From contig JAQFVV010012398.1 in NCBI GenBank assembly GCA_028023455.1, forward strand, positions 7,900,682-7,964,681: a DNA stretch of 64,000 nucleotides, written 5' to 3'. This stretch comes from Epiperipatus broadwayi. Its lineage: Eukaryota > Onychophora > Udeonychophora > Euonychophora > Peripatidae. Made by a program: the position numbers and the translations under genes. The notes beneath the pieces were generated by a model. The model was given only the letters and a program-made list of their open reading frames with translations. It did not search any database and was not told where the DNA came from. Shown here piece by piece: positions 12,301 through 24,318 of the stretch (position 1 is the first letter of the stretch; each line of letters begins with the position of its first letter).

Positions 12301-12815
12301 CCTGCTAAAAATTCCCGCCTTTTATAAATCATGTGCTGATTCAAAAATAATCTTTAACATTTTGTTGTTTGCAATTTAAACTTTTTTAAAAATAAAAAAA
12401 AAAAAATAGGAAATAATTTCAATTAAAAAAAAATACATATATATATATTATATTGAAAGATTTACGTGATAATTCACAATCCAAATAAATATTAATTTTA
12501 ATTTTTTTAAAATAAATAAATAAATAAAGGTACAATATATTTATATTTAGCAATTTAAATGCTAATGCTAATGATTATTTTTTTATACATACATTAATAA
12601 TTGTATACACATATAGTTTGCCATTATAATGAGGATCTCAAACAAAGCAGATATCATAAAATTAATAAACCTAAACTATATAACAATAAAACTATTACGA
12701 ACAATACACTAATAACTTATTTACAAACCCTTAAATAAAACTATAACAAAGACATTTTTTTAAAACCATATTATAACTTGAAAAAGTAAGGATGGACTTT
12801 CTATCCTGTACAATA
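9330..12815. other. AT-rich DNA, no gene seen
   Basis: No recognisable coding sequence. The stretch 10,540-11,130 is of higher complexity than the rest and may be an old unclassified repeat. A/T-only tracts dominate 11,560-12,560, including AAAT microsatellites at about 11,567-11,583 and 12,510-12,528. Confidence 0.5.
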
Positions 12816-12822
12816 TATATAC

Positions 12823-12870
12823 ATCAAATAAAGTTTTTGAAAAGAAAAGAAGTGATTTTTAATTATAGAA
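12823..12870 (+). repeat. Solo copy of the PLE-A tail segment
   Basis: About 48 bp match, almost base for base, the reverse complement of 8,034-8,085, the sequence flanking the outer end of the PLE-A palindrome. A weaker echo of its TTTTTGAAAAGAAAA part begins at 12,895. It is probably the last bases of another PLE-A-type copy. Confidence 0.6.
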
Positions 12871-13084
12871 TTATATGGCTATATGTACTGTATATTTTTG
12901 AAAAGAAAAAAGGATTGAGTCGTGATTAGAAACAGAAGTAAATGGATTTTGATATGTTGTGTTTTTTTTTCTTGCTAAAGCTTTGAATGCATTCACCTTA
13001 GAATAATGTTTCTATCATTCATGATTATTTATAATATATTAATAACAAAAATAGTACTTTTAGAATAAAAATATTATTAAATGA

Positions 13085-13425
13085 ATATTAATAATCCTAA
13101 GATAATGTAATGTATATATAATATTTTATAATAAATGTTTCTATTTACTGTTCAAGCCAAAATAATTGTTTTCTTTAATCACAATTATAGTTTTTATATT
13201 TAATTTGAAATAAAAGTATAAAATATCCAGAAATGAATTAATTCAATCAATAGTTGTAAAAAATAATGATTGAATTAATTAATTTCTGTATGTCCTTGCT
13301 TTAATTTTAAATCAAACTTTAAAAACCCAATTGTGATTGAAGAAAACAATTATGCACAGTAAATAAAGTGTTTATAATAAAATATTTTTATATATGTTAT
13401 TTTTAATTTTTTAATATTCAAATAT
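13085..13425. repeat. Foldback element with ~150-bp arms
   Basis: Left arm about 13,085-13,250 and right arm about 13,267-13,425 are imperfect reverse complements, for example TTGTTTTCTTTAATCACAAT against ATTGTGATTGAAGAAAACAA, with a 16-base loop. It has no coding capacity, and arm divergence indicates age. A MITE or other foldback element is likely, but no target-site duplication was confirmed. Just beyond, 13,396-13,460 and 13,499-13,557 form an imperfect direct repeat. Confidence 0.65.
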
Positions 13426-13559
13426 TTTTTTGTAATTATTCATATTCAAATTTAAAAATTGTTTTTTAAAAAAAAATACTTTAAATATTATATAAATATT
13501 ATTTTTAACTTTTTGATATTCAATTTTTTTTCACAGTTATTCCTATTTGAATTTTAAAA

Positions 13560-14200
13560 CCAGGAATAAAAAACTGGTATAATTTGCATAATATTTGAAA
13601 GAAAATTCATACACATTAAAGATCAATTGCAACATTATTTTGTTTGAGAAGGAACTGTTTTGGAAGAAGATACTTTTACAATCAAGAGAAATTAAAATTC
13701 CATCCACTTTTTAAAAAAGCAATTTTTACAATCAAAAGAAATTAATATTTTTTTTGTTTCTATATTAATTTATTCTAAATGCTTTTTAATGTAAACTTTT
13801 TAAAAATATATACTATTTAACACATCACTAAATGCTTACTGCACTGATATTGAAACATTTGAAATTTGTTTACCAAAATTGTTAAATTGGGTAAATGACT
13901 GTACAGTCTTCAAATATTTAATTGCCATATTATACTGCCATCAATTTCTAAGGAAGCATTATTAATATTCTTGATAAAAATAACAATATTAGCTTTTATA
14001 ATTCATTTATCTGTACATTGCAATTCAAGCACAAGGTTCATAGATTACTAATCAATTCTGTCACTATAGTGCTTGAAATTCCCTATATGGTCTAACTTTT
14101 TATAAATTTATGAGCAATAAAGCCATTTGATTATTTCTTATTTAAAATTATTTTTTATTATTAATCACTAAAACAATTAAACTATACTTATTTATTTTTA
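13560..14200. other. AT-rich DNA, no gene seen
   Basis: No coding or repeat structure recognised. Confidence 0.5.
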
Positions 14201-14215
14201 TCTAAATGTTAATCA

Positions 14216-14435
14216 TGGAGGCAAAACTCTCCATATAGTAGCACCACTCAAGGCAAGCTAGAGTAAAGACTTGTGCATAAAATCCCTATCTAGTGCACTC
14301 AATAGGGATTTTTTGCAGAAGCCTTTCTGCATCCACTGATTACTCTGGCTTGCACTGAGTGGCACTACTGTGTGGAGAGTTTTGCCTCTGTAAAAATAGA
14401 TTGTGTACGCATAAAGAATGGTGATAATGTGATGA
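14216..14435 (+). mobile_element. Short foldback relative of the hammerhead element, with 13-bp TSD
   Basis: The segment is bounded by identical 13-base copies TAAATGTTAATCA at 14203-14215 and 14436-14448. Inside, 14,218-14,266 (GGCAAAACTCTCCATA...) is the inverse of 14,336-14,389 (...GGAGAGTTTTGCC), with an inner hairpin around AATCCCTAT / ATAGGGATT. The right end continues asymmetrically to GGTGATAATGTGATGA. The same end module occurs in the 42.7-43.7 kb and 59.8 kb elements. No ribozyme is present, as the central part is missing. The 13-bp duplication indicates insertion by a target-primed or similar process rather than a TA-type DNA transposon. Confidence 0.8.
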
Positions 14436-14449
14436 TAAATGTTAATCAG

Positions 14450-16150
14450 TGACTTAATTGCTTTCAATACTCTACTCTACATTTCAAAGAAAAAAAACAT
14501 AAGTAAATAGCATTGAGAAAATGAAGGATTACAAAGCATATAAGTTATTTTATTTTATAAGCCAAAACAATACCTATTCAATATTGTTATTCTTTTCCAT
14601 TTACAAACATATTTTTATTAAAAATGTAATGGGTTATTTTTTTATTCTATAAATCAATTTAAATGCATTAGGAATTATAATTATTTACTCAAAATCTTGT
14701 TCTTTTTTTTAAGTAAAATGTTTGAAAACAGTTCATGTTGTTATGCATTTTTATAAAAAAAAAAAACATTAACATTTTAGATTATAGTCACATTATACAT
14801 TGGATTATTGTCCTGCCTTGGTGACTCAATGTAGAAAGATGAGTCTTTTTGTTCATGTCTTTATTTGATATAAATAAAGATGTTTTTTTTTTCTTACACT
14901 ATAATGATTATTAAAGACATTCCATTCAATTCCCATATTTCTCCTTCTCTTTGTCTTGTCAATGTTAAGTTTGTTTTCAAAATTTATGGTAGTCTTTTAA
15001 TTTGGTTTGCTCTGATAAAAATTTATTTGATTTGGAAGATTATTCTTGTAGCATTTCTGAAATATTATAAAATTATCTAAAAACACAAATAAAATCACTA
15101 CAATTGGCCCATATCTACAAAGCAAGTTTAATAAACATATAAAAAACTGCTATATATAATTTGTTTTAAGGGCATAGTTTTTCTATATAAATTGCTGATG
15201 TAGCATCAAATAATTAAATAGACAATCTAATATTTAATATTAACTGAAAATTACAATTTTTATTTGTGTGTCACTGTTAAGAAATTTTGTAAAGAAATAA
15301 TAAAGTGATTGTTTACTTGAATGGTTATGTAGGGGAATTATAGGACAAAATGACCTTTGATTCAATAAGACTTATGGCAGAGAGTCCTAACATCATAGTC
15401 ATTGTTTTATAATAAATTTTAATATAAAATGTAATAATAGTCTTTAAGTTTTTTAAACTATTCAAATGCCTTTATTGTTTAATGGATTTCATCTTAAAAG
15501 AATCTTTGAAGGAACATAAATCGTTTTCTAATAATTGTTATATAACTACTTTTAGATTTTGAATAAGTAAAGATTTTTTGAAAGAAAATGAGAAGAAAAT
15601 TAAAAATAAACATAAATCAATCTTAAATGATCACTTATGATTATATAATGAACTATTTTTATCTTCCAGATAGATTATTAAATGTTTTTAGAAAAAAGAA
15701 ACTTTATTAATACCTTTGCAAATACATACAAATGTTGCAATAACAGACGGATGAATATATGAAATTCTGTTCTCTCTTCTTAAAATGATAATGTCTTGAC
15801 TAGTGAAAGTATTAACATGAAGATCAAACTGGTGAACTTCAGATTCTTGAATACAGAATTTAAAATGTTTTACCTAATCAAGCTATTCTGACAAAGGCAA
15901 AAATCAATAGAAATTTTATATACTTACCTATAGTAGCTTCTTAATTTGATTTTTTTCTTAACAGAAAGGTTAATAAGTTGTTCATCATAGCATATTGTCT
16001 TATGGTTTTATTTGTCATTGTTATGTAAGAAATTCCTTTAAGTTTCTTTTTTTTCTTCCAATACTCTTGTTTTTTCTAAAATCTATGTTCATGATACATA
16101 CATGAATTCTTTAGATAAATCTGTTTTTTTTCCTATTTTGTGTTTATTTC
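14450..16150. other. AT-rich DNA, no gene seen
   Basis: The plus-strand opening at 14880-15080 is hydrophobic and low-complexity and is not supported. The part below 16,150 may hold remnants downstream of the PLE-C frame but no motif could be read. Confidence 0.5.
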
Positions 16151-16199
16151 ATTTTTTCATAATTGTAGTATAATTCTACTTTACATATTTCTGTTATGC

Positions 16200-17285
16200 A
16201 TATTATGGTATCATTGTCTTTTCTACATAAATCTTCTGTAAGCCATAGCTTTGATTTTTCAAGACAAAATCTTGTCACTATATTTAAAAATGTCAGTTTT
16301 TGGTCCAAATCTATTGTGAATTTAAATGAGGATTAGAATATTTGTGATAGTTTTTTACTATGTGGCCATACCAAATCTATCATCAATATAGTGAAGTGAG
16401 ACTTTTGGTAGAAACTAAATAATATGTATCTTTATTGATTAAAGTTTTTCATATATGTATTTTTGATTAGAATTGACAATAATGAACACATACTTATTTC
16501 CTGAGTTTCTTGAAAGATGTCTATGTTATACTGAAAGTATGTTGATGTTATACACCATATTATAATTCTATTATACTACTAATAGGAAAAGTTCTTCTAA
16601 TTTGTATGCTACTATCTTCATTTAATATTCTTCTTATATTAGACAACACTTCATCATAAAGTAATTTTATCAATAAACTTTTCACATCAAATCTTAACAA
16701 TATGTTATTTTTATTTTTATATTTTTTATTAATTCCAAAAAGTGCTTATTATCTTTTTCCAAAAACTGTTTTTTATGCTAAATAATTAAGAATGTCAAAA
16801 AGAAATTGATAAATTTTAATGTGGTAAATTTTTAGAATTAACAATAGGTCTTAATTAAAATATGGTCCTTATGAATTTTAGGTATACTATAAAAATGTGT
16901 CATTTTGCTGAAATGTGATATTAATTTAATTTTTTCTGAACCAACAAAATACCTGGTGAATTCAGAATAGTGCATGTAACTTTTTTTTTGTATCTGTTAT
17001 AGGACTTTTTGCCATTTATTTGTAATGAGCTATTATAAAGATGTCTCTTATTTTGTCTTCATAGTCAATGGAATTCATTGTAACTATAGCATCACTTTTG
17101 TTAGCAAAAATGATTATAGATGTGTCTAGTTTGAGAGATTTAATAGTTTCCTTCTCAACTTACATTATGCTTGACATAAGGTACCAATGTTTCTTGAGTA
17201 TTATTTTATTTTCATATGTATTTTTACTAGTCCTTCTAGAGGCAACAGTTGAATGGCTTTTTAATTGGTATCATTATGCATAATA
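16200..17285 (-). pseudogene. PLE family C reverse transcriptase, decayed
   Basis: On the minus strand, joining short frames by eye gives the block order of a Penelope-like reverse transcriptase. SDAIVTMNSIDYEDKIRD at 17,040-17,100 is the N-terminal 'VVMN..DY' region. PIVNS lies near 16,835-16,853. DVKSLFDKITL followed by an RRILNED helix is motif A (about 16,620-16,690), and STYFQYN with ETQEISM and SLLSI (about 16,445-16,545) is motif B. YIDD, the catalytic motif, is intact at 16,379-16,390, followed by FKFTIDLDQ and LTFLNI at 16,285-16,330. Many frameshifts and stops make it non-functional. No GIY-YIG domain was found below it. It differs in sequence from family B, so it is a separate lineage. 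Confidence 0.7.
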
Positions 17286-17299
17286 AAGAGGTATTAGAT

Positions 17300-18850
17300 G
17301 TTTGTGATAACAAAGATCAATCCTTTTTTTTTTCAAAACAGAAATTTTAGTACAATTAAATATTCAGCATTAAGATGTTTAATCCAGATATCTATTAGAT
17401 TTAGTGTAGTATGAAGTTTGATATGCCTATGTAAGTTTATAACTTTTTAAATTTATATTTTATTTTTTTTAACAAATTTAAAATATGATTTTCTTACTTA
17501 TTGAAAAACTTTTGTGAAATCTTCATATGTAAGCTTATTTTTTAGCAAACATTTTTTATACTAATGGATGCAAAGTATAATATTCAAAAACCTTTCAACA
17601 TTTCTTCTTTCTCTTAACAAAAGCCTCACCTATTCTCTGAATAATTTTCTCAGCTCTTTGCTAATGAATTGAATTTTAGTTGCAAGTCATTAGACACAAA
17701 CTGTTCAGATTATAATTGCAGAAAAAGTATTTTATTTTTTTATTTTGACCAGTTTTGAGTACATTTTTTTGTATATATTATCTAATATTTAGTACTGTCC
17801 AATGTAAAAAATTCATTAATTTTCCTTGTCAAATGTAAATCTGAAGGGGTTGTGTATAAAGATTTGCAATTAAAATGTCCAATTAACTATGAAAGAGTTA
17901 AGACTCAGAGAGTGAGACTGCTGTTAAGAGAAAGTTTTTGCATTCCATTAGTAGTGTAGAATATTTGTTAAAAAAAGTAAAATTATTTATGAAGTTTTGG
18001 CAAGAAATTTTTTAAATCAGTAAAAAAAAATCATACTCTAAATTACACACACACAAAAAAATTGCAAAAAAAAAATTAAACTTATATGGGCATCTCAACC
18101 CTCATAATTCAGTACATGTCCAGAAGCTTCAGATGTTACTTCAAAATATCTAACAGATGCTGAAGCCTCTGTTTTAAAAAAGATTAAAATTTATCATCAC
18201 ACCTACAGTGGCAATAATTAATATAGTTATTCAAAAATTACTTCTAAAAGAAGTAACAAAATTTTATTTGAAGAATAAAAAGAGTACTTTCTAAACTCAT
18301 CTGAGTGATTTAAAAACACTATAACTCAGAAAAAATGAGATATAATGGAACACATAAACTACTCTGATTGCAATCAGTTTAAATTACACACTTTCAAAAC
18401 ACAATATATTTATTTACTTGAATATTTTATAAACAAAGTACATTCCTATAGGCATAACATATATATATAACTAGAAAAAGAAATTTAACTTTCCATTTTC
18501 AATTATGCTGAAATAAGAATAGAAAATGTAAATACATTTTTATCTATTAATAATTTAGCCTTGGCAACAGTTGGAAAGGTTAATTATATATTGTAAACAT
18601 GGTTTAATGATGAGGTATCATAATATATATTATAGCCAGTTTAACTATTTGCTGGTTTGGCTTATTATATATTACTTTTAATTAGTATAATTTACTACAA
18701 AATTGTAAAATAATTAAATATTAACAGTCTCTTATAAAGGTTTAATTTATATTGGAATAAAATTAGCATTGACTTCTTAGATTTCAATGTTTTCTAAAAA
18801 GTTTTTAAACATCAAAAACAATAATAAAAAGTGGAATTCTTTTTTTTTCC
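17300..18850. other. AT-rich DNA, no gene seen
   Basis: No coding or RNA gene recognised. A/T-rich with short poly-A tracts around 18,020-18,080. Confidence 0.5.
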
Positions 18851-18860
18851 ATATGTCAAA

Positions 18861-18932
18861 TGCGTTGACCGGGAAGCAAACGCGGGCCAGCTGCTTGGAA
18901 GGCAGCTATGCTAATCACTAGGCCACCAATGC
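18861..18932 (-). pseudogene. tRNA-Gly(UCC)-like sequence, degraded, with A tail
   Basis: The 72-base minus-strand sequence aligns along its whole length with animal tRNA-Gly(UCC). A perfect 5-bp anticodon stem (GCTGC/GCAGC) closes the loop CTTCCAA, and the D arm and the 3' base A73 are in place. It is damaged: position 3 mismatches 70 in the acceptor stem, the T stem has one C-C mismatch, and the T loop reads TTTGCTT instead of TTCGATT, which weakens the B box. On the minus strand the sequence is followed 12 bases later by nine A residues rather than a pol III T-run terminator. It is therefore a retroposed tRNA or the head of a tRNA-derived SINE rather than a working gene. Confidence 0.65.
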
Positions 18933-19234
18933 TTGACTGGCATTTGTCTTGATGAGATTTATACTTTGACAATAGTTGGTAAGATTTGGATATGTATGTC
19001 AAACAAACATGGTTGGAGACAACTGCTTCATATATATATAATAAAAATGAAATATAACAGCGATAATATATTTTATAAATAACTATAATAAACTGCATAT
19101 ATACTTTCAGATTAATTTATTTTTCTTTAACAACCATTTAAATTTTATGGAAGTAAAATACATCATGTTATATCCCAAGATTCATTAATTTTAATATGTA
19201 CACACTATCTGCTAATTAAAGATATCCTATTTTT

Positions 19235-19890
19235 ATTATCAAAATTGCTTCCTTAATTTTTTCTTTTATTATGGTTTATCTCCTCATGAATTATCTTAGT
19301 ATTTTTCAGATCGAAATTGAAAGTAAACTTGCATGTTTTTTCATGATCAAAGAAAACAGATATTATTATTAAATTATGACTTATATTATTTTTTATTCGT
19401 ATAACAGTTGCTCTTTTAATCTTTTCTTAAAATTATACCTTGATTTACCTATGTATGAGGTCTTGTGGTAATTTGATATATATTATTATTTTTTTGTTTC
19501 ATAGATATTTTTTTTAAATTATTTACTAATCCACAAACATTACATGGTGATCAAGCATTATATAAAACTCTCTACATATTTGTAAAACATTAAGCTTGAG
19601 CATTTAAAATATAGAAAAAAAGCCATTTTTTGCCATTATTTTCCTTTTCTTTTAAATTAGTACATATATTTTTTAAATGTTTTTTTTTCCTAATATATGC
19701 TTCATTAAACAATTCATTAACAAAATTGCAATATTAGTTGATTGATTACTTTGAAATTTACATAATATTTTATTTCTAAATAAAATAATATAAATCTCAG
19801 CCAATTTGTGCATCATAAGAATCTTTGATCAAGAATGTACAAAACCTCTAATTGATATGAGTTTCATAAACATCATCAATCCTATTATTT
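19235..19890 (-). pseudogene. PLE family B copy, thumb and GIY-YIG, heavily decayed
   Basis: Minus-strand pieces match the other family B copies: NELFNEAYIRKKKHL (about 19,680-19,720) upstream, then NNNIYQI (about 19,465-19,485), SYIGKSRYNFKKRLKEQ, and finally NHNKRKN/IKEAILI near 19,255-19,290. The blocks are spread over all three frames. GIY-YIG residues YIG, the RLKEQ Arg and the KEA Glu can still be read. No intact open frame remains. Confidence 0.6.
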
Positions 19891-20094
19891 TCCCTCTATA
19901 AGTTTAAATTAAAATATTTTGTATTATATCATCACAAGTAGAAGACAATTTAAGTCATCAATTATATTTAATTTGATAGACAGAAGTTTAACTTTACATG
20001 GACTTCTCTTGATAACAATTTATATAATACAAAATACCTTGATTAAAATGTTGAAAAAAATAATAAAAACAATTATAAGCTATTTATAAAATTC

Positions 20095-20240
20095 TTATCA
20101 ATTAGAGGGTTAGTACATCCTTAATTAAAAATTTCTATGATGCACAAATATTATTTTTATTCAGAAATAAAATATTAGATAAATTTAAAATTGATCAATT
20201 AATTAATATTGAAATATTTGTTATATATAAGGAAAGACAT
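20095..20240 (+). pseudogene. PLE family B fragment, inverted partner
   Basis: The plus-strand sequence from ATCAATTAGAGGGTTAG through AGAAATAAAATATTA to about 20,225 is homologous to the minus strand of 19,740-19,870. It contains ATCAATTAGAGG, GATGCACAAAT and AGAAATAAAATATTA in the same order. The two fragments therefore face away from each other around a centre near 19,990. No further family B sequence was recognised to the right. Confidence 0.5.
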
Positions 20241-20244
20241 TTCA

Positions 20245-22960
20245 AATAAATTGTACTGGTTTATACATAAATATAGAATAAAAATATTGAAGAGAAGAAA
20301 TAAATTTCAATACTCTATATGAGTAGTAAAGTGTATAGTATGAATATATCAGCTGCTTTTCTCATTTTAATGTTGTATTAAATGTAGCATTAAATACTGG
20401 TAGGTTAATTATTAATAGAATAGATAATATTGATAAAATCAACAAATGTCATGTAATAAAATGTTGTGCTAGAATAAGTCAAGTTATATTGGTGAATAAA
20501 AATGTGCATTGAAGTACTATATAAAAAATATGTTAATCTTTGGTCAGATTTAAATCTACATTTGAAGATCTTTCCAGTTATTTGCAATAGAAGTTGTGTT
20601 TTGACAAAGTTTTTACTTTGCAAGTAGAAAACGATTTGAAAAAAAAAAAAAAGACAATTAGCATACTTTATAAATATGAAAGATAAAGTATTAAATCAAC
20701 ATTATAATTATATAAATAAATACAAAATATGAAAGATTCCCCACACACATAAGAAAATTAATATTGTGTGATTTTAATAAGACTGATTTTTTTATGTATT
20801 TTAATTATATGTGCTAATGAAGACAAAATTCACATCATAATCGAGTTATAGCAGGTATTTATTAATTTATATGTTTATTGTCACATTGAAAATTATACAG
20901 TTATTCCCAGTGTTTTGGTTTATATATGTATAAATCCTGTTTAATTACATTACAGTTAAAAACAATTTCTCTCCACTATACAGGAACAAATAGTACCACT
21001 CTACATTTGTAAAACCCATGGTTTATTTTTAATTAGATTTATAAATTGATATTTTTATTAGAATGTTGAGTATATACTAGAATGTTGAGTATAATCTTCT
21101 CACAATGGTATTATATGTAATGGATTGAAATAAGCATAAATATAAATTCAAACAAAAATGATTAAATCAAATTTATTCAATCATATAACCATTTAATATA
21201 TTATAACCAACACCCCGATGATGATGATCAAAATAACTTAAGCACAGAAGGATAAGTTTAGTATAATGATTCTAAAAGTAGTTTTAGTTTCTCTTGCTAG
21301 ATTTAATTTAAAATTAATCTTTAGGCAACATATGTTGTAAATAGAAAATTGACTTCTGGATATCTTAAAATCACTAATCAAAATTGTTAAATTGCACTTT
21401 ATTTTCCCCTAAATTTCCTCCAATGGATTGCATTATTTCTCAGTAATAATGATATATTAAAGGAGTTTGAAAAGCAGCAACAAACTAATATGTTTAATAA
21501 AAAAAAAACAATTTATTAATAGTAAATAAATAAAATATGAAATCATTGATTATACATAAGCAACTGCTAACAGATAAATACAATATAAAATATTAAAAAA
21601 AGGGGGTAAAAATAATTAGAAATATTAAAACTTAAGGCCTTATGCTTAAATATAGAGATAAGATCTTATCATAAAAATGTTTTGGTTTTTGTAGATGATG
21701 TAAACTTGTTATATATGTGCACATCTTTAATGATAATCTTTATCAATCTAGTCCGTCCTGATTGTGATTACCCTCTTTTGGTATCAGTAATATTAATAAC
21801 TATAGATGAGTTCTTCTAAAGAAAGTTATAGGGTAGGTCCTTTAAAAGAGTCCTCTTTTCTTATGTCATGCTTTTCTTCTTCAAAGCAGCAAAGTCACTT
21901 GCTATACAACTTCAATGTTCATCCCTGGATATAGCTGCATAGTTCCAGATTATTTGACTGGTGTGATTATGGTTTTCTAACTACTCATGGTTAATAGTCT
22001 TTTAATTTCCAATACTTTGACACAGTCAGTGAGATTCAGTTACCTGAAGCTAGACTAAAGGAAAGTGTTTTTAACCAGTTGTTTTCATTTTTAACAGTTA
22101 GTTCTCTGTCTGCATTTTCTCTCTGTTTTGCTGTCTCAGTCTACACTGCTTTCTTCTCAATTCAAGACTGGGGCACTGTTATTTTTCTTTTCAGATCTAT
22201 TTCTATTTCATGTTTTCAAAATATGTTTTTGACACATCTGAATCAAATTATATCGGGATGTTTTCCAAAAAATGTCTTTATCTAAATCCAGTTATTAGAT
22301 TCAATATAATTTTTATTTCACATGTTTTTTTTCATAAATCTTTTTTTTTTAATTTTACATTCTGATAATTATTTAACAAATAAATATAAAATAGATTTTA
22401 ATTTATTTATGGTAAGATTGAAAGAGAGAAAAAATATGACTGAACTTTGAAATTTAATGAATAACTTTCTCAATTTTACTGCATTATAATTTTTAATATT
22501 TAGATTTGTTATTCAATAAAAGCAAGTTGCCCTACAGGCAAATCTGAAAAAGTTACAAACTATAGCACATTTTCTTTAAACAAGCATTTTTGCAATATGA
22601 AGTATTTTCTCTCTCTCTTCCCTTACATTATATGTTATTATTTTACTAATCATAATTTTACAAAGTACATTTTTCTTATCAAATAATTAATAGTATGATT
22701 AATTCAATTAAGACTAATATTCTTTTAACTTTTTAAACATTTAATAGTAGTATTAACTCTGTGAGTAAATTTTCCTTTAATTTCTTACATTGGTATAGTT
22801 CATATACATGTATATTATAGCTAATATGTGTTCCTACAAACCCAGCAATCTACAAATTTACTGAACAATCTATCAGAGTATGTATTATGCTTATCTAACT
22901 GCACAGCTTGTAACACAACCAATTTGAGCTGCAATTGAATATTCTGTTGCAGTATATATA
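20245..22960. other. No gene seen
   Basis: Mostly A/T-rich. The block 21,690-22,270 has more G+C and is pyrimidine-rich on the plus strand. Its 68-codon opening at 22079-22285 has no recognised motif, and the block may be an unclassified repeat. Confidence 0.45.
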
Positions 22961-22965
22961 TATAT

Positions 22966-23455
22966 TAAACATGACATGAACTCAGACTTTCAAGCTCCCT
23001 ACAACTATCCACTCTATCTTATACAACCAATACACATGACCACATATATGTGAAAAAGATAAATGGTCTCTAATATCTGCATTTCATGCTGAACAAGCAT
23101 TCACCAGTTGGTCCAGATTATCATCTCCCACATACATATATATATATATATATAATCAGTGCTCAGTTTATATTAAGATAGCTAGTCTTCAAACTTTAAT
23201 AGACAAGCTTCAGTCTTTTTCATCTCCAACTTTTCATCCATCCATATCATTGAAAATCCAAAAATGAAATGCACAAAGCCCTTGATAATTCCAATACTAT
23301 TGTCATACACATGTTGACTTTAAGCCACTCTGACTCTCACATATAGAATCTTAATACATTCATTTAAATACACAGAAGAAAAATAGGAAGAATGCATACT
23401 GAATATGAAATATTTAAATACATGAATATTGTCTATACTAAATTTAAATGTAATA
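22966..23455 (-). repeat. Array unit 1
   Basis: Minus-oriented unit. Its B-box-like end (GAACTCAGACTT on the plus strand) is at 22,979-22,990. The hammerhead relic lies at about 23,060-23,122 with core CTGGTGA, stem II ending TTGTTCAGCAT, then GAAA. Confidence 0.7.
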
Positions 23456-23875
23456 TGATATGACTTGAAGTAAGACTTACAGCTCCTACATCTATCCACA
23501 CCATCTTATACAATCGATACACATGACCACATATATGTAAAAAAGGTAAATAATCTACCTGTATTTCATGCTGAACCAACTCTTCTCAGTTGGTTCATAT
23601 CACCATCTCCACATGTATATACAATCAGTGCTCAGTTTATATTAAGATAACAAATTTTCTAACTCTAATGGACAAGCTTCAATCTTCTTCAGCCTACTAC
23701 TCTTCAGTGATTCATATCATTGAAAATCTAATGATGAAACACTCAAAGCCATTGTTGTTACCAATATCATACCCATGTTGACTTATAGATCTTAATATGT
23801 CCATTTAATTACACAGAAGAGGGATGGGAAGAATGCAAGCTGAATATGTAATATTCATATATAAATATATTGTTT
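23456..23875 (-). repeat. Array unit 2
   Basis: Minus-oriented unit. The hammerhead relic is at about 23,547-23,605 with core CTGAGAA, GGTTCAGCAT and GAAA. The B-box end is degraded. Confidence 0.65.
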
Positions 23876-24318
23876 ATACAATAAATATTAAAGCTTGTAT
23901 TCAATCCATCCCTTTTCTGTGTAATTAAATGGACATATTAAAGTCCTACATGTGAATGTCAGTGTGACTTAAAGCCAACATGGATAAAATAATAATATTG
24001 GCATCAACAATGGCTTTGTGTGTTCCATCATCAAATTTTTAATGATATGGTTAACTGAAGAACTGGAGGATAGAGAATAGTGAAGATTGTTCATTAAAGT
24101 TTGAAGATTTGCTATCTTAATATAAACTGAGCACTGATACATGTAGGAGTAGTGATCTGGACTAACTGATGTGTTGTTTCTGCATAAAATATGTATATTG
24201 GGAAATCATTTATCTCTTTCTCATATATGTGGTTCTGTCTGTATAAGATGGAATGAATAGCTGTAGGGAGCTTGAGCATCTGAGTTCAAGTCCTATCTAA
24301 TTACTTTAAGTTTAGTAT
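23876..24318 (+). repeat. Array unit 3
   Basis: First plus-oriented unit, starting at the orientation switch. The hammerhead relic is at about 24,151-24,214 with core CTGATGT, and GAAA is mutated to AAAA. The B-box-like GAGTTCAAGTCCT is intact at 24,282-24,294. Confidence 0.7.
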
